Shown here one piece after another: positions 9,153-16,653 of a stretch of 33,615 nucleotides of DNA; the stretch's first letter is position 1; each line of letters starts with the position of its first letter. The notes under the pieces are model-generated. The model did not search any database, was not told the DNA's origin, and was given only the letters and a program-made list of their open reading frames with translations. The DNA is taken from positions 1-33,615 of the forward strand of contig JAFRWU010000048.1 in NCBI GenBank assembly GCA_017441705.1, written 5' to 3'. This DNA is from Clostridia bacterium (GTDB lineage: Bacteria > Bacillota > Clostridia > Oscillospirales > QAMX01). The translations under genes and the position numbers were made by a program.

Positions 9153-9197
9153 TCCGGTTTCTCCTTTACATGTTATTTCAGGCGTTTTCCAAGGATT

Positions 9198-9226
9198 ACT
9201 TTATCACGGGGCAGAAGCTTTGTCAA
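9198..9226 (-). promoter_or_regulatory. Promoter of GH4-GH20 unit
   Basis: On the minus strand TTGACA (9226-9221), a 17-base spacer and TAAAGT (9203-9198) form a near-consensus sigma-A promoter 46 bases before the GH4 start. Confidence 0.75.
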
Positions 9227-9261
9227 CTCTGAAAAAAGAAGACAAAAGAAGGAAAAGGGGC

Positions 9262-9290
9262 TTGCTTTCGCTTCTTTTCTGCGGTATGAT
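9262..9290 (+). promoter_or_regulatory. Promoter of PHP-SGNH unit
   Basis: TTGCTT (9262-9267), a 17-base spacer and TATGAT (9285-9290). It is divergent from the GH4 promoter, with the two -35 boxes separated by about 35 bases, enough for one shared regulator site. Confidence 0.6.
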
Positions 9291-9364
9291 GATGGCGGGA
9301 AATCCGTCCGCCGCAGGGCGGAGGATGGGATCCCCGCCGAATGATTACGATGGAGGAAAGGGCA

Positions 9365-10159
9365 ATGAAGATCACCCACGATTTTCACGTTCACACCAGC
9401 CTTTCCCTTTGCGCGGCTCCCACCGCGCTTCTGGAAGGCTATCTGGAAAAGGCGAAGGATATCGGCCTGACAAAGCTCGGCATTTCCAACCACTTCTGGG
9501 ACGCGGCGATCCCCGGCGCCAACGAATTCTACGTGCCGCAGGATTTCGATCACGTGGTTTCTCTCAGGGATGAGATCCAAAAGGCCGATTCTCCGGAGCT
9601 TCGGGTCTATTTCGGATGCGAATGCGAATACGATCCCTGGCGGCACGGGGTGGCCTGCACCGAAGAGATCGCCGAGAAATTCGAATACATGCTCGTCCCC
9701 AATTCCCATACGCATATGATGATGCCGAAGGAATACTATCATCCCTATGAAAAGCACGCCGAATTCATGCTTCAGGCTTACGAGGATATCCTGGACTGTC
9801 CGCTCTCCCGCTATGTGACCGCCATGGCGCACCCCTTCGAGGCGGTTGGCTGCCCCTACGACAACCAGATCCTGATCGACCTCGTTCCCGACGACCGTTA
9901 CAGAAGGCTCTTTGCGAAAACGGCGGAAAAGGGGATCGCGTACGAGATCAACGTCTCGGTGTTCCGGGAAAAGATAACCGAAAACATCGCCGAAGCCTCC
10001 GTCTTCCGCCTTTACCGGCTCGCGAAGGAGGAAGGCTGCAAATTCCTGTTCGGCAGCGACGCGCACGACGTTTCCTATTACGATTCCTACCGGAACGCGG
10101 GGATCGTGGCCGATATCGCCGGCCTGACCGAAGCGGATCTCGCGCCGCTCGCCAAATAA
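9365..10159 (+). CDS. PHP-domain metal-dependent hydrolase
   Basis: Predicted 264-residue PHP-superfamily phosphoesterase, related to histidinol-phosphatase HisK/YcdX. Metal-ligand motifs appear in order: HDFHVHTS near residue 4, SNHFW near 43, an acidic GCECEY near 88, NSHTHM near 113, AHPFE near 154 and GSDAHD near 224. This is a full trinuclear-site set. No other his gene is nearby, so histidine synthesis is not implied; dephosphorylation of a sugar phosphate is possible (inference). The ATG at 9365 is chosen over an upstream in-frame ATG at 9341 because GGAGGAAAGG directly precedes it. The SGNH gene follows after 41 bases, probably in one transcript. Confidence 0.8.
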   Translation: MKITHDFHVHTSLSLCAAPTALLEGYLEKAKDIGLTKLGISNHFWDAAIPGANEFYVPQDFDHVVSLRDEIQKADSPELRVYFGCECEYDPWRHGVACTEEIAEKFEYMLVPNSHTHMMMPKEYYHPYEKHAEFMLQAYEDILDCPLSRYVTAMAHPFEAVGCPYDNQILIDLVPDDRYRRLFAKTAEKGIAYEINVSVFREKITENIAEASVFRLYRLAKEEGCKFLFGSDAHDVSYYDSYRNAGIVADIAGLTEADLAPLAK

Positions 10160-10200
10160 AGAAGACGAAAAAGAATGCTTTTGATAAGGAGAAGAACGAT

Positions 10201-10863
10201 ATGATTTTCGAAAGCGGCGACCGCCTGGTATTCGCGGGCGACTCCGTCACCGATATGGGCTCTGCCCAGCCGGTGGGCGAAGGCCTTTTCGACAACGTGG
10301 GAAGAAGCTACGTCCGAGAGATCGAGAACCTCCTGTCGGCGGTCTATCCCGAGGTGAATCTTCGCGTCACCAATTCCGGGATCAGCGGCAACACCAGCCG
10401 CGACCTGCTTTCCCGATTCGACCGGGACGTGGTATCGCTCGATCCCGACTGGGTCTCGATCTGTATCGGCATCAACGACGTGTGGCGTCAGTTCGATACC
10501 CCCGCGATCTTTGACGCGCAGGTCATGCCGGATGAGTACGAAAGCAACGTGGAAAAGATGATCCTTGCCGTGAAAGGCCGGGTCAAAGGGATCTTTATCC
10601 TCTCGCCCTATTATATGGAGCCGAACCGGGAAGACCGGATGCGCGCCCGGATGGACGAATACGTGGCGATCTGCCGGAAGCTCGCCGAAAAGCACGGATG
10701 CGTTTTCGTGGATTTCCAGAAGCTTTACGCGGATTACTGCCGGGTGCGCCACTCCTCCTATATCGCCTGGGACCGGATCCATCCGAATCAGGTGGGCGCC
10801 GCGCTGATGGCGCGGGAATTCCTTTCCCATTGCGGCTTCGACTACGGGCACAAGGGCTTCTGA
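10201..10863 (+). CDS. SGNH/GDSL-family hydrolase
   Basis: Predicted esterase or lipase-like acylhydrolase of 220 residues without a signal peptide. All SGNH blocks are present: FAGDSVTD (nucleophile Ser near residue 14), NSGISGNTS with the oxyanion Gly near 62, GINDVW with Asn near 92, and DRIHPNQVG giving catalytic Asp and His near 192-195. Such cytoplasmic proteins often deacetylate plant or host glycans (known of the family), which would suit the adjacent GH4/GH20 genes. AAGGAG sits 9 bases before the ATG. It is second in the unit with the PHP gene and ends at a strong bidirectional terminator. Confidence 0.85.
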   Translation: MIFESGDRLVFAGDSVTDMGSAQPVGEGLFDNVGRSYVREIENLLSAVYPEVNLRVTNSGISGNTSRDLLSRFDRDVVSLDPDWVSICIGINDVWRQFDTPAIFDAQVMPDEYESNVEKMILAVKGRVKGIFILSPYYMEPNREDRMRARMDEYVAICRKLAEKHGCVFVDFQKLYADYCRVRHSSYIAWDRIHPNQVGAALMAREFLSHCGFDYGHKGF

Positions 10864-10872
10864 AAAAGGAAA

Positions 10873-10913
10873 AAACGCGCCGCGGACGTCCTGCCGACGC
10901 CCGCGGCGCGTTT
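10873..10913. terminator. Bidirectional terminator
   Basis: Arms AAACGCGCCGCGGACGTC (10873-10890) and its near-perfect complement (10896-10913) sit between convergent genes ending at 10863 and 10923, with A- and T-rich flanks. Confidence 0.85.
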
Positions 10914-10922
10914 GCGTTTTCT

Positions 10923-11750
10923 TCATTCTACCGTTACGGTGCGAAAGGTCGCCACGTCGGTGACGAACTGCGGAAGCGCGGGGGTCAGCATGCATTCCGC
11001 GTCGTAGTGCATGTGCCCGGCGAAGATCGCCTTGATCAGCGGCTCGGATTCGATATACCGGACGGCCTCCCGCGTGACGCCGTCGGCCGTCTGCTGCATC
11101 CTCCGGTAGACCGGATAGGAGGCGCAAAGCTCCTCCGGCGCGCCCATCAGATAGGAACAGGGGTTCCCCTGTTCCTCCATGGCCTTTTTCGCAAGGCTTT
11201 CCTCGTAAAGCGGCGTATGCAGGAAGAGCAGGATCGGCTTCCCGAGGGAGGCGGCGCGTCTGAGCGCCGCAAGCTGCCAGTTTTCGATCAGGTAATATCC
11301 GTTGTCCACGGCGACCAGGAGGACGCCGTTCTTCTCCCGCACGGCGAAGCGGATGGGGTTCCGGAAACAGGCCTGCACCTTGTCCAAGCTCGCCGCACGG
11401 TAGGTCGCGTCCTCGTACGCCTCGCCGACGTATTGGGAGAATTCGTGATTGCCCGCGGCGAAGAAGAGGTCGTGCTCCGCCGAAAGAGCCATGGCCGCGT
11501 CCAGATTGGCCTCGGACACGAAATCGATCAGGTCGCCGGTGTGGACGATCAGCTCGTCCGCCGGACGCTCCATAAGCGCCCGGTACCCCGTTTCGGAATC
11601 GGGGAAAGACGGCGCGCGCCGGGCGGCAAGCTCGTTTTTCATGGCGTTGTCGCGTCCGTCCGCGCGTGCAAGATGGGTGTCGCTCGCCAGGAGAAAAGTA
11701 AAAGGATCCCGGCTTCCGGCCGTGACTCTCGTTTCGATGTATTTCAGCAT
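10923..11750 (-). CDS. Calcineurin-like metallophosphoesterase
   Basis: Predicted 275-residue cytoplasmic metallophosphoesterase. The family's five blocks appear in order: LLASDTHLA near residue 20 (Asp, His), HTGDLIDF near 71 (Asp), AAGNHEF near 99 (Asn, His), FLHTPLY near 177 (His) and FAGHMHYD near 244 (His-X-His). Together these bind two metals. The substrate cannot be told: nucleotide, phosphodiester or phosphoprotein are all possible. GGAGG lies 5 bases before the ATG, and a consensus promoter is at 11775-11803. It appears monocistronic, divergent from the lipoprotein gene at 11987 and closed by the shared terminator. Confidence 0.82.
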   Translation of the reverse strand: MLKYIETRVTAGSRDPFTFLLASDTHLARADGRDNAMKNELAARRAPSFPDSETGYRALMERPADELIVHTGDLIDFVSEANLDAAMALSAEHDLFFAAGNHEFSQYVGEAYEDATYRAASLDKVQACFRNPIRFAVREKNGVLLVAVDNGYYLIENWQLAALRRAASLGKPILLFLHTPLYEESLAKKAMEEQGNPCSYLMGAPEELCASYPVYRRMQQTADGVTREAVRYIESEPLIKAIFAGHMHYDAECMLTPALPQFVTDVATFRTVTVE

Positions 11751-11774
11751 GGGCCCCTCCTTGTCGTTTGGACT

Positions 11775-11803
11775 ATTCTACCTCCCGCGGCCAGCTCTGT
11801 CAA
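11775..11803 (-). promoter_or_regulatory. Promoter of metallophosphoesterase gene
   Basis: Minus strand TTGACA (11803-11798), 17-base spacer, TAGAAT (11780-11775): a near-consensus sigma-A promoter. Confidence 0.8.
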
Positions 11804-11822
11804 GGGGAAGGGGACTTCGATC

Positions 11823-11851
11823 TTGACGCGGAGCTTTGAAAATGGTAAGAT
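11823..11851 (+). promoter_or_regulatory. Promoter of acidic-linker lipoprotein gene
   Basis: TTGACG (11823-11828), 17-base spacer, TAAGAT (11846-11851). Its -35 box lies about 20 bases from the divergent -35 box at 11798-11803. Confidence 0.75.
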
Positions 11852-11857
11852 ACAGGG

Positions 11858-11973
11858 GAGGAACGGCGCTCCGCGGGGAACAAAAGGGCGCCCGGAGCGT
11901 CCAACCTGACGGAACGGCGCGTTTCCGTTCCGGGAAAGAAGAATACTCCGGCCGGCGCGCCGGCTTTCCGAAA
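11858..11973 (+). promoter_or_regulatory. GC-rich structured leader of lipoprotein gene
   Basis: Between promoter and Shine-Dalgarno three inverted repeats occur in series: CGCTCCG (11867-11873) with CGGAGCG (11893-11899), GGAACGG (11911-11917) with CCGTTCC (11925-11931), and the palindrome GCCGGCGCGCCGGC near 11951-11964. They end just before AAAGGAG at 11971. I recognise no known RNA family in it. Confidence 0.35.
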
Positions 11974-11986
11974 GGAGATCGACGAT

Positions 11987-12820
11987 ATGAAAAAGATGAA
12001 ACGCGTTTTGGCGATCCTCGCGATCCTGGCGCTTTCGGCGGGGATCCTTTCCTCCTGCCTGTTTGTCAAGAAAAACGACCCGTACGGCAGAGCGACTGAG
12101 AGCCAGATACAGCCGCAGACCGTGGAAACGCTTCCGGATGAAAGCGAGACCGGCCCCGCGACGGAGCCTGCGTCGGAACCTGCCTCCGAATCCGGGACCG
12201 CGTCCGAAACCGAACCGGCGTCCGATCCCGATTCCGAGACCGATCCCGAACCGGCGACCGAACCTGCGTCCGATCCGGAACCGGTCGAGCTGCCCTCGGC
12301 GGAAGAGCTTGAGGCGTTTTTGAGCACGCCGGGCGTCAACGGATTTTTGGCGTCCACCTATTCCGACGTGCGCGACGCCAGCCTGCGGGAGGTCATTTAT
12401 CAGACGAACGACGAGGAGATCCCCTACGAAGACGTGGTCGCCGTCCTGGAAAAGAAGCACGGGCACGAATTGATGAGCAGCGTCAGCTACATCTCCGCCG
12501 AAGGGCTGCAGGCGCTCGTTCTGGAGCGCACCGGCCGTTCGCTGGACGAATTCCGGTGCGATCTGTCGGAGTATTATCTGAGCGACGAGGATCTTGACAT
12601 CTATTACGTCGAACACGGCGACACCAACATGCAGCCGGTGAAGGTCCTTGATGTGGGCGAGGAATCCGGGAAGATCGTGGTGCGCTACACCACAAGCTTC
12701 GGAAGCGACTGGTTCTGGGTCAACGAGGGCGGCCAGTACGGCTCCGCCGCCGAGATGGAGGTCGTTCTGATCCGGAGCGGCGACGGCTTCCGCTTCGTCT
12801 CCAACCAGCCCGCCGCCTGA
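11987..12820 (+). CDS. Lipoprotein with acidic low-complexity linker
   Basis: Predicted 277-residue surface lipoprotein of unknown function. MKKMKR, a hydrophobic stretch and lipobox LSSC place the lipidated Cys at 24. Residues about 45-103 are an acidic low-complexity linker of Glu/Asp, Pro, Ala, Ser and Thr with repeated EPAS and SDPE units, typical of spacers that carry a domain across the wall. The C-terminal 170 residues are compact with no transmembrane segment; they hold a predicted helical part (EELEAFLSTPGV, ISAEGLQALVLERTG) and a strand-rich end (GKIVVRYTTSFGSDWFWV). I do not recognise the domain. AAAGGAG precedes the ATG by 9 bases, and a terminator closes the gene, so it is probably monocistronic. 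Confidence 0.8.
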   Translation: MKKMKRVLAILAILALSAGILSSCLFVKKNDPYGRATESQIQPQTVETLPDESETGPATEPASEPASESGTASETEPASDPDSETDPEPATEPASDPEPVELPSAEELEAFLSTPGVNGFLASTYSDVRDASLREVIYQTNDEEIPYEDVVAVLEKKHGHELMSSVSYISAEGLQALVLERTGRSLDEFRCDLSEYYLSDEDLDIYYVEHGDTNMQPVKVLDVGEESGKIVVRYTTSFGSDWFWVNEGGQYGSAAEMEVVLIRSGDGFRFVSNQPAA

Positions 12821-12888
12821 TTTTCCCGCGCGGCGGGGAATCGCCGCCGGGTTCCGGCCCTTTGCGCGTGAAATCGAATCCTGCATAT

Positions 12889-12921
12889 CCGGCGCGGTCC
12901 GCGTGACCGCGCCGGTTTTTT
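12889..12921 (+). terminator. Terminator of acidic-linker lipoprotein gene
   Basis: Perfect hairpin CCGGCGCGGTC (12889-12899), loop CGCGT, GACCGCGCCGG (12905-12915), then TTTTTT. Confidence 0.9.
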
Positions 12922-12960
12922 GCGCCGCGCGAAGAAAACCGCGCGGCGCGGGCCGAAGCA

Positions 12961-12992
12961 AAAGAAAAAGGGAGAGGATCCGCCTCTCCCTT
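12961..12992 (-). terminator. Terminator of DUF4234 gene
   Basis: Minus-strand hairpin with arms AAGGGAGAGG (12983-12992 read in reverse) and CCTCTCCCTT, followed by TTTTCTTT (complement of 12961-12968). Confidence 0.85.
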
Positions 12993-13014
12993 ATGTTCCT
13001 GTGCGTATTCCCGA

Positions 13015-13416
13015 TCAGGCGTTGGCCTTCGCGGTAAGACGGGCGTTGTAAGCCTTGTTGGCGTCGTTCCACAGATGGAGCTGCTTCACGTAAGCGACCA
13101 GAGGTCCGACAACGATCAGGGAACCGACCAGCGTCCAAAGGAGCCAGCCGCCGCCGGTGATTCTGGGGGTGCCGCCGCTGAGACGGACCGAGTTGCCGTA
13201 CTTCTCGCAGATGCGGTAATTCCAGTACATGGCGTAAATACCGAGGGTGAGGGCGCCCAGGAAGATCACGGCCGCGAGACCGCCGACCTTTTTACCGCCT
13301 TCATCGACGATGTTGGCTTCCTTCGCCATGTTGTGCGTGACGACAAGGCCGTAGATGCCAAGGGTGATGAGGTTCAGGAAAAAGATTTTCCAGAATCCGC
13401 GGTTGGTTTTCAGCAT
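13015..13416 (-). CDS. DUF4234-type small membrane protein
   Basis: Predicted 133-residue integral membrane protein of unknown function. Three hydrophobic segments are visible at about 8-27, 43-64 and 90-110. A twice-used motif, LITLGIYGLVV and ALTLGIYAMYW, gives an internal repeat typical of DUF4234 (T-L-G-I-Y followed by aromatic residues). A basic, Ala-rich tail ends the protein. AAGGAGG precedes the ATG. It has its own consensus promoter and terminator and is thus a single-gene unit. DUF4234 proteins have no established role; I infer only membrane location. Confidence 0.78.
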   Translation of the reverse strand: MLKTNRGFWKIFFLNLITLGIYGLVVTHNMAKEANIVDEGGKKVGGLAAVIFLGALTLGIYAMYWNYRICEKYGNSVRLSGGTPRITGGGWLLWTLVGSLIVVGPLVAYVKQLHLWNDANKAYNARLTAKANA

Positions 13417-13456
13417 GAAAATGCCTCCTTCATGTATAGTAGACTACGCTGCATCC

Positions 13457-13485
13457 ATCATAGCATAGCCCGCCAAAAATGTCAA
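13457..13485 (-). promoter_or_regulatory. Promoter of DUF4234 gene
   Basis: Minus strand TTGACA (13485-13480), 17-base spacer, TATGAT (13462-13457). Confidence 0.8.
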
Positions 13486-13591
13486 TAAATGTTTTTCGGA
13501 AGATTTAGGCCGGGAAAACGCCCGGAGAGGCGCGCCGCCGGCGCTGCGTCCGGGAAAAACGCGCTTTCCGCCCCGCGGGCCGCCTGCATGT

Positions 13592-14737
13592 TTATTCTTC
13601 TCCGGCGTCGATCCGGCAGGCGACGCCGTTGATCTCCACGCCCTCGTCGGCGGGGATCAGGAGATATTTGCGCCCTTCGTACAAGCGGGCCTCGATCCGG
13701 GAGGAAAACTCCGGATCCACCGTGATCTTCACCATGGGCGTCAGGACCTCGAATTTGCGGCTTTCCATCACGGTGGTGGGATCGAGCGGCGCGTCCGCGC
13801 CGAAGCTTTCGGCACACCTTTCCCGGAAGAGGGCGACCTTTTCCTCCGGCACGCCGCTTTCCCGCAGGATATCGCCCACGTCGTCCGGGGAAAGCGCCAG
13901 AGAGTCGGGGAGCTTGCTTTCCTTGTGAAGCAGGAGCTTTTCGCGCACGTCCTCGTGAAGCTTTTGGACCACCTCGAAGCTGCAGTCCTCGCCGAGGGCG
14001 TCGGCAAGGACCCCGCTGAAGGTTTCCTTCTGCTCCGGGGCGCTCATGCCCGCGTCCAGATGAAAGATCCGGTCGACGAACGCCTCGTGCTTCCGGGCGG
14101 GGTCCCGGGTGTAGAACAGAGCGCCGTATAGATTCGGCGCGCGGTCGTCAAAAGCGGGGAAAAGGAACCCCAGCGCAGGATCCTCCACGAGCTGGTTGAC
14201 GGTACGGCTGCGGAAAACGCCCTCGTCGCTGTCGTAACCGAGTACGGGCTTGCCGGATTTCACCGGGCAGACGGCCGAAAGAAGATACCGGTACACGGTT
14301 TCGGAGGAATCGGGAAGGACTTCGTCGTCCTTCGCGCGGTAAGGAACGTCGTAGGCGTCCGCGGCCAGAAGGATCAGGACGTTGTATCCGTCGGGCTCGA
14401 GCGTTTCGATCACGCGGCTGAAAAACTCCTCCCGGAGCTTCCCGTCTTCAAGATTCGTCCGGAGGAGCGAGACCAGAAGCCCGTGCGCGTCGCCCTCCAT
14501 CACCTCGGAGGAGGGAAAAGAAAGCTCCCTCAGATTCTTGCCTGGCGTGCCGGTCAGAGGCTTTTTCAGCAGATCGAAATAGGTCTCCGCCTCCTCGTTC
14601 GACATCAGTCCGAAGGAGGCTTCGGGATAAGCAATGACGTTTTTCGCGCTGTTGACGTAGCATCCGTATACTTTTCCGACGGCGCACCGGCCGGGGGCGA
14701 TATGGCGGCGGATCTCGCCGATCTCTTTTGCGTTCAT
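13592..14737 (-). CDS. DUF4317 domain protein
   Basis: 381-residue protein of the DUF4317 family, common in Clostridia and of unknown function. The family's start pattern is recognisable: MNAKEIGEIRR, then GCYVNSAKNVI, then FGLMSNEEAETYFDLLKK and TGTPGKNL. No signal peptide or membrane segment is seen, so it should be cytoplasmic. The C-terminal part has many strands (KITVDPEFSSRIEARLYEGRKY). AAAGGAC lies 5 bases before the ATG. A promoter lies at 14789-14817, and the gene is divergent from the iron-sulfur operon, the two -35 boxes being about 16 bases apart. Confidence 0.82.
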   Translation of the reverse strand: MNAKEIGEIRRHIAPGRCAVGKVYGCYVNSAKNVIAYPEASFGLMSNEEAETYFDLLKKPLTGTPGKNLRELSFPSSEVMEGDAHGLLVSLLRTNLEDGKLREEFFSRVIETLEPDGYNVLILLAADAYDVPYRAKDDEVLPDSSETVYRYLLSAVCPVKSGKPVLGYDSDEGVFRSRTVNQLVEDPALGFLFPAFDDRAPNLYGALFYTRDPARKHEAFVDRIFHLDAGMSAPEQKETFSGVLADALGEDCSFEVVQKLHEDVREKLLLHKESKLPDSLALSPDDVGDILRESGVPEEKVALFRERCAESFGADAPLDPTTVMESRKFEVLTPMVKITVDPEFSSRIEARLYEGRKYLLIPADEGVEINGVACRIDAGEE

Positions 14738-14788
14738 AGGATCGTCCTTTCCGTAAGGATCGCCGCCGCGGACGCGGCGAACGGCTTT

Positions 14789-14817
14789 ATTGTATCACAG
14801 GAGGCGGAAAAGCGCAA
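14789..14817 (-). promoter_or_regulatory. Promoter of DUF4317 gene
   Basis: Minus strand TTGCGC (14817-14812), 17-base spacer, TACAAT (14794-14789). Confidence 0.65.
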
Positions 14818-14832
14818 ACCGCTTTTTTGTGC

Positions 14833-14861
14833 TTGACAAGAGGCGCCGCGCGTGCTATACT
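14833..14861 (+). promoter_or_regulatory. Promoter of the iron-sulfur operon
   Basis: TTGACA (14833-14838), exactly 17 bases, TATACT (14856-14861): a near-perfect sigma-A promoter, with the dyad operator just downstream. Confidence 0.88.
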
Positions 14862-14868
14862 TAATCCA

Positions 14869-14885
14869 CCTACTGAAATGGTAGG
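14869..14885 (+). promoter_or_regulatory. Putative IscR/Rrf2 operator over transcription start
   Basis: CCTAC (14869-14873), a 7-base spacer, GTAGG (14881-14885): a perfect dyad 7 bases past the -10 box, where a bound repressor would block initiation. The operon's last gene encodes an Rrf2-family protein with IscR-like cysteines, so autoregulation is the natural reading (inference). The dyad resembles the CCTAC/GTAGG style of site I associate with clostridial IscR-like regulators, from memory. Confidence 0.6.
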
Positions 14886-14964
14886 AATAAAATGCAGACG
14901 CCGCCCGCAGACGGGCGGCCCCCGCGACCGGGATCCGTCGGAATGCAAAGGAAGGAGAATCCCG

Positions 14965-16149
14965 ATGATCTATCTGGACAACGCAGCCACCACAAAAATG
15001 AGCAAAACCGCCGTCGAGGCCATGCTCCCGTATCTGGAAAACTGGTACGGCAATCCCTCGAGTCTCTATTCCTTCGGTCAGAAGTCGAAGGAAGCGCTGG
15101 AATCGGCGAGGGAGAGGATCGCGGCCTGTCTCGGCGCCGATCCGAAGGAGATCACCTTTACCTCCGGAGGCAGCGAAGCGGACAACCAGGCGATCCTTTC
15201 CGCCGCGATCCTGGGAGAAAGGAAAGGGAAAAAACACATCGTCTCCACCGCGTTCGAACATCACGCGGTGCTTCATACACTGGAAAAGCTGAAAAGGGAA
15301 GGATACGAGATCACGCTTCTGGACGTGCATCCTTCGGGCGTCGTCACGCCGGAGGAGGTGGCGGCGGCCATCCGCCCCGACACCTGTCTGGTGACGATCA
15401 TGTTTGCCAACAACGAGATCGGGACGATCCAGCCCATCCGGGAAATCGGCGCGATCTGCCGGGAAAAGGGCGTCCTGTTCCATACGGACGCCGTACAGGC
15501 GGTGGGACACGTCCCGGTGAACGTGAAGGAAGACAATATCGATATGCTTTCGCTTTCCGCCCACAAGTTCCACGGTCCGAAGGGGACCGGCGTCCTTTAC
15601 GCCAGACGCGGCGTCCGGCTTTTCAGTCTGATCGAAGGCGGCGCGCAGGAACGCGGCAAGCGCGCCGGCACCGAAAATCTGGCGGCGATCGCGGGAATGG
15701 CGGCGGCGCTGGAGGAAGCCTGCGGCGCTCTGGAGGAAAACCGCCGGAGGATCCTGCCGCTGCGCGAACGGCTGATCGACGGGCTTTCGGAGATCCCGCA
15801 CGGCGCGCTCAACGGCGACAGGGAAAGAAGGCTTCCCGGCAACGTGAACTTCTGCTTTGAAGGGATCGAGGGCGAATCGCTGCTTCTGCTTCTGGACGAC
15901 AGAGGCGTCTGCGCGTCCTCCGGCTCGGCCTGCACGTCGGGCTCGCTGGATCCCAGTCACGTGCTCCTCGCCATCGGCAGGCCGCACGACGTGGCGCACG
16001 GTTCCCTCCGTCTGACTCTCTCGGAGGGAAATACCGCGGAGGAGATCGAGGAGACGATCGGCGCGGTGAAGGAGGTCGTTTCCTATCTCCGGAGCATGTC
16101 TCCGGTGTGGCGCGATCTGGAAGAGGGCAAAAAAGAGCATCTGCTCTGA
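14965..16149 (+). CDS. iscS: Cysteine desulfurase (NifS/IscS type)
   Basis: PLP enzyme converting cysteine to alanine and an enzyme persulfide, the sulfur donor for Fe-S clusters and thio-tRNA; 394 residues, cytoplasmic. It opens with [20 protein letters not shown] at 67-74 and EHH at 98-100 contact PLP; HTDAVQA is at 173-179; [10 protein letters not shown] carries the PLP lysine Lys201; SGSACTSG carries the catalytic Cys323. The ATG at 14965 is chosen, with GAAGGAG 8 bases upstream, rather than a longer in-frame start near 14827 that would lie upstream of the promoter. First gene of an operon with IscU, MnmA and an Rrf2 regulator. Confidence 0.95.
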   Translation: MIYLDNAATTKMSKTAVEAMLPYLENWYGNPSSLYSFGQKSKEALESARERIAACLGADPKEITFTSGGSEADNQAILSAAILGERKGKKHIVSTAFEHHAVLHTLEKLKREGYEITLLDVHPSGVVTPEEVAAAIRPDTCLVTIMFANNEIGTIQPIREIGAICREKGVLFHTDAVQAVGHVPVNVKEDNIDMLSLSAHKFHGPKGTGVLYARRGVRLFSLIEGGAQERGKRAGTENLAAIAGMAAALEEACGALEENRRRILPLRERLIDGLSEIPHGALNGDRERRLPGNVNFCFEGIEGESLLLLLDDRGVCASSGSACTSGSLDPSHVLLAIGRPHDVAHGSLRLTLSEGNTAEEIEETIGAVKEVVSYLRSMSPVWRDLEEGKKEHLL

Positions 16150-16217
16150 ATCGAAATCGATTTGCGGCGCGGATCCCTCGGGAAAACGGCCGCATATCTC
16201 GGGAAAGGACGGTTCTC

Positions 16218-16649
16218 ATGGCACTTTACAGCGAAAAGGTAATGGATCATTTCCGCAACCCCCGCAACGTCGGCGTTCTGGAAAACCCCGACGGCGTGGG
16301 AGAAGTGGGCAACGCCAAATGCGGCGACATCATGAAAATCTATCTCAAGATCGAAAACGACGTCATCGCCGACGTGAAATTCGAGACTTTCGGGTGCGGC
16401 AGCGCCATCGCCTCAAGCTCCATGGCCACCGAGCTGATCAAGGGGCAGCCGGTGTCCGAGGCGCTGAAGCTCACCAACAAGGCCGTGGCGGAAGCGCTGG
16501 ACGGTCTTCCGGCCCACAAACTCCACTGCTCGGTCCTGGCGGAGGAGGCCATCAAAGCGGCGCTGAAGGATTATTACGACAAAAACGGCATCGCCTACGA
16601 CCCGGCGGACTTCCCCGATACAGAGGACTGCGAACACTGCGCGCTCTGA
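16218..16649 (+). CDS. iscU: Iron-sulfur cluster scaffold IscU
   Basis: Scaffold on which [2Fe-2S]/[4Fe-4S] clusters are assembled from IscS sulfur; 143 residues. The conserved ligand set is complete: Cys35 and Asp37 in AKCGD, Cys60 in FGCGSA, and Cys104 in HKLHCSV. An extra C-terminal tail, DTEDCEHCAL, adds a CxxC pair absent from the enterobacterial protein. The ATG at 16218 has AAAGGAC upstream; an earlier in-frame codon lies inside iscS. It follows iscS by 68 bases, and mnmA begins 4 bases after its stop. Confidence 0.93.
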   Translation: MALYSEKVMDHFRNPRNVGVLENPDGVGEVGNAKCGDIMKIYLKIENDVIADVKFETFGCGSAIASSSMATELIKGQPVSEALKLTNKAVAEALDGLPAHKLHCSVLAEEAIKAALKDYYDKNGIAYDPADFPDTEDCEHCAL

Positions 16650-16653
16650 CGGT

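Noticed and set aside
7797-9344. Long plus-strand open frame opposite GH4
   Set aside because: GH4 on the minus strand has intact catalytic motifs and promoter; the plus frame has no recognisable motif.
9365-10159. Histidine biosynthesis phosphatase
   Set aside because: PHP motifs fit, but no his genes are nearby and the partner is an SGNH esterase.
12121-12290. Tandem DNA repeat in the acidic linker of the lipoprotein
   Set aside because: It is codon-level low complexity encoding Pro/Glu/Ser/Asp units, not a CRISPR or regular tandem repeat.
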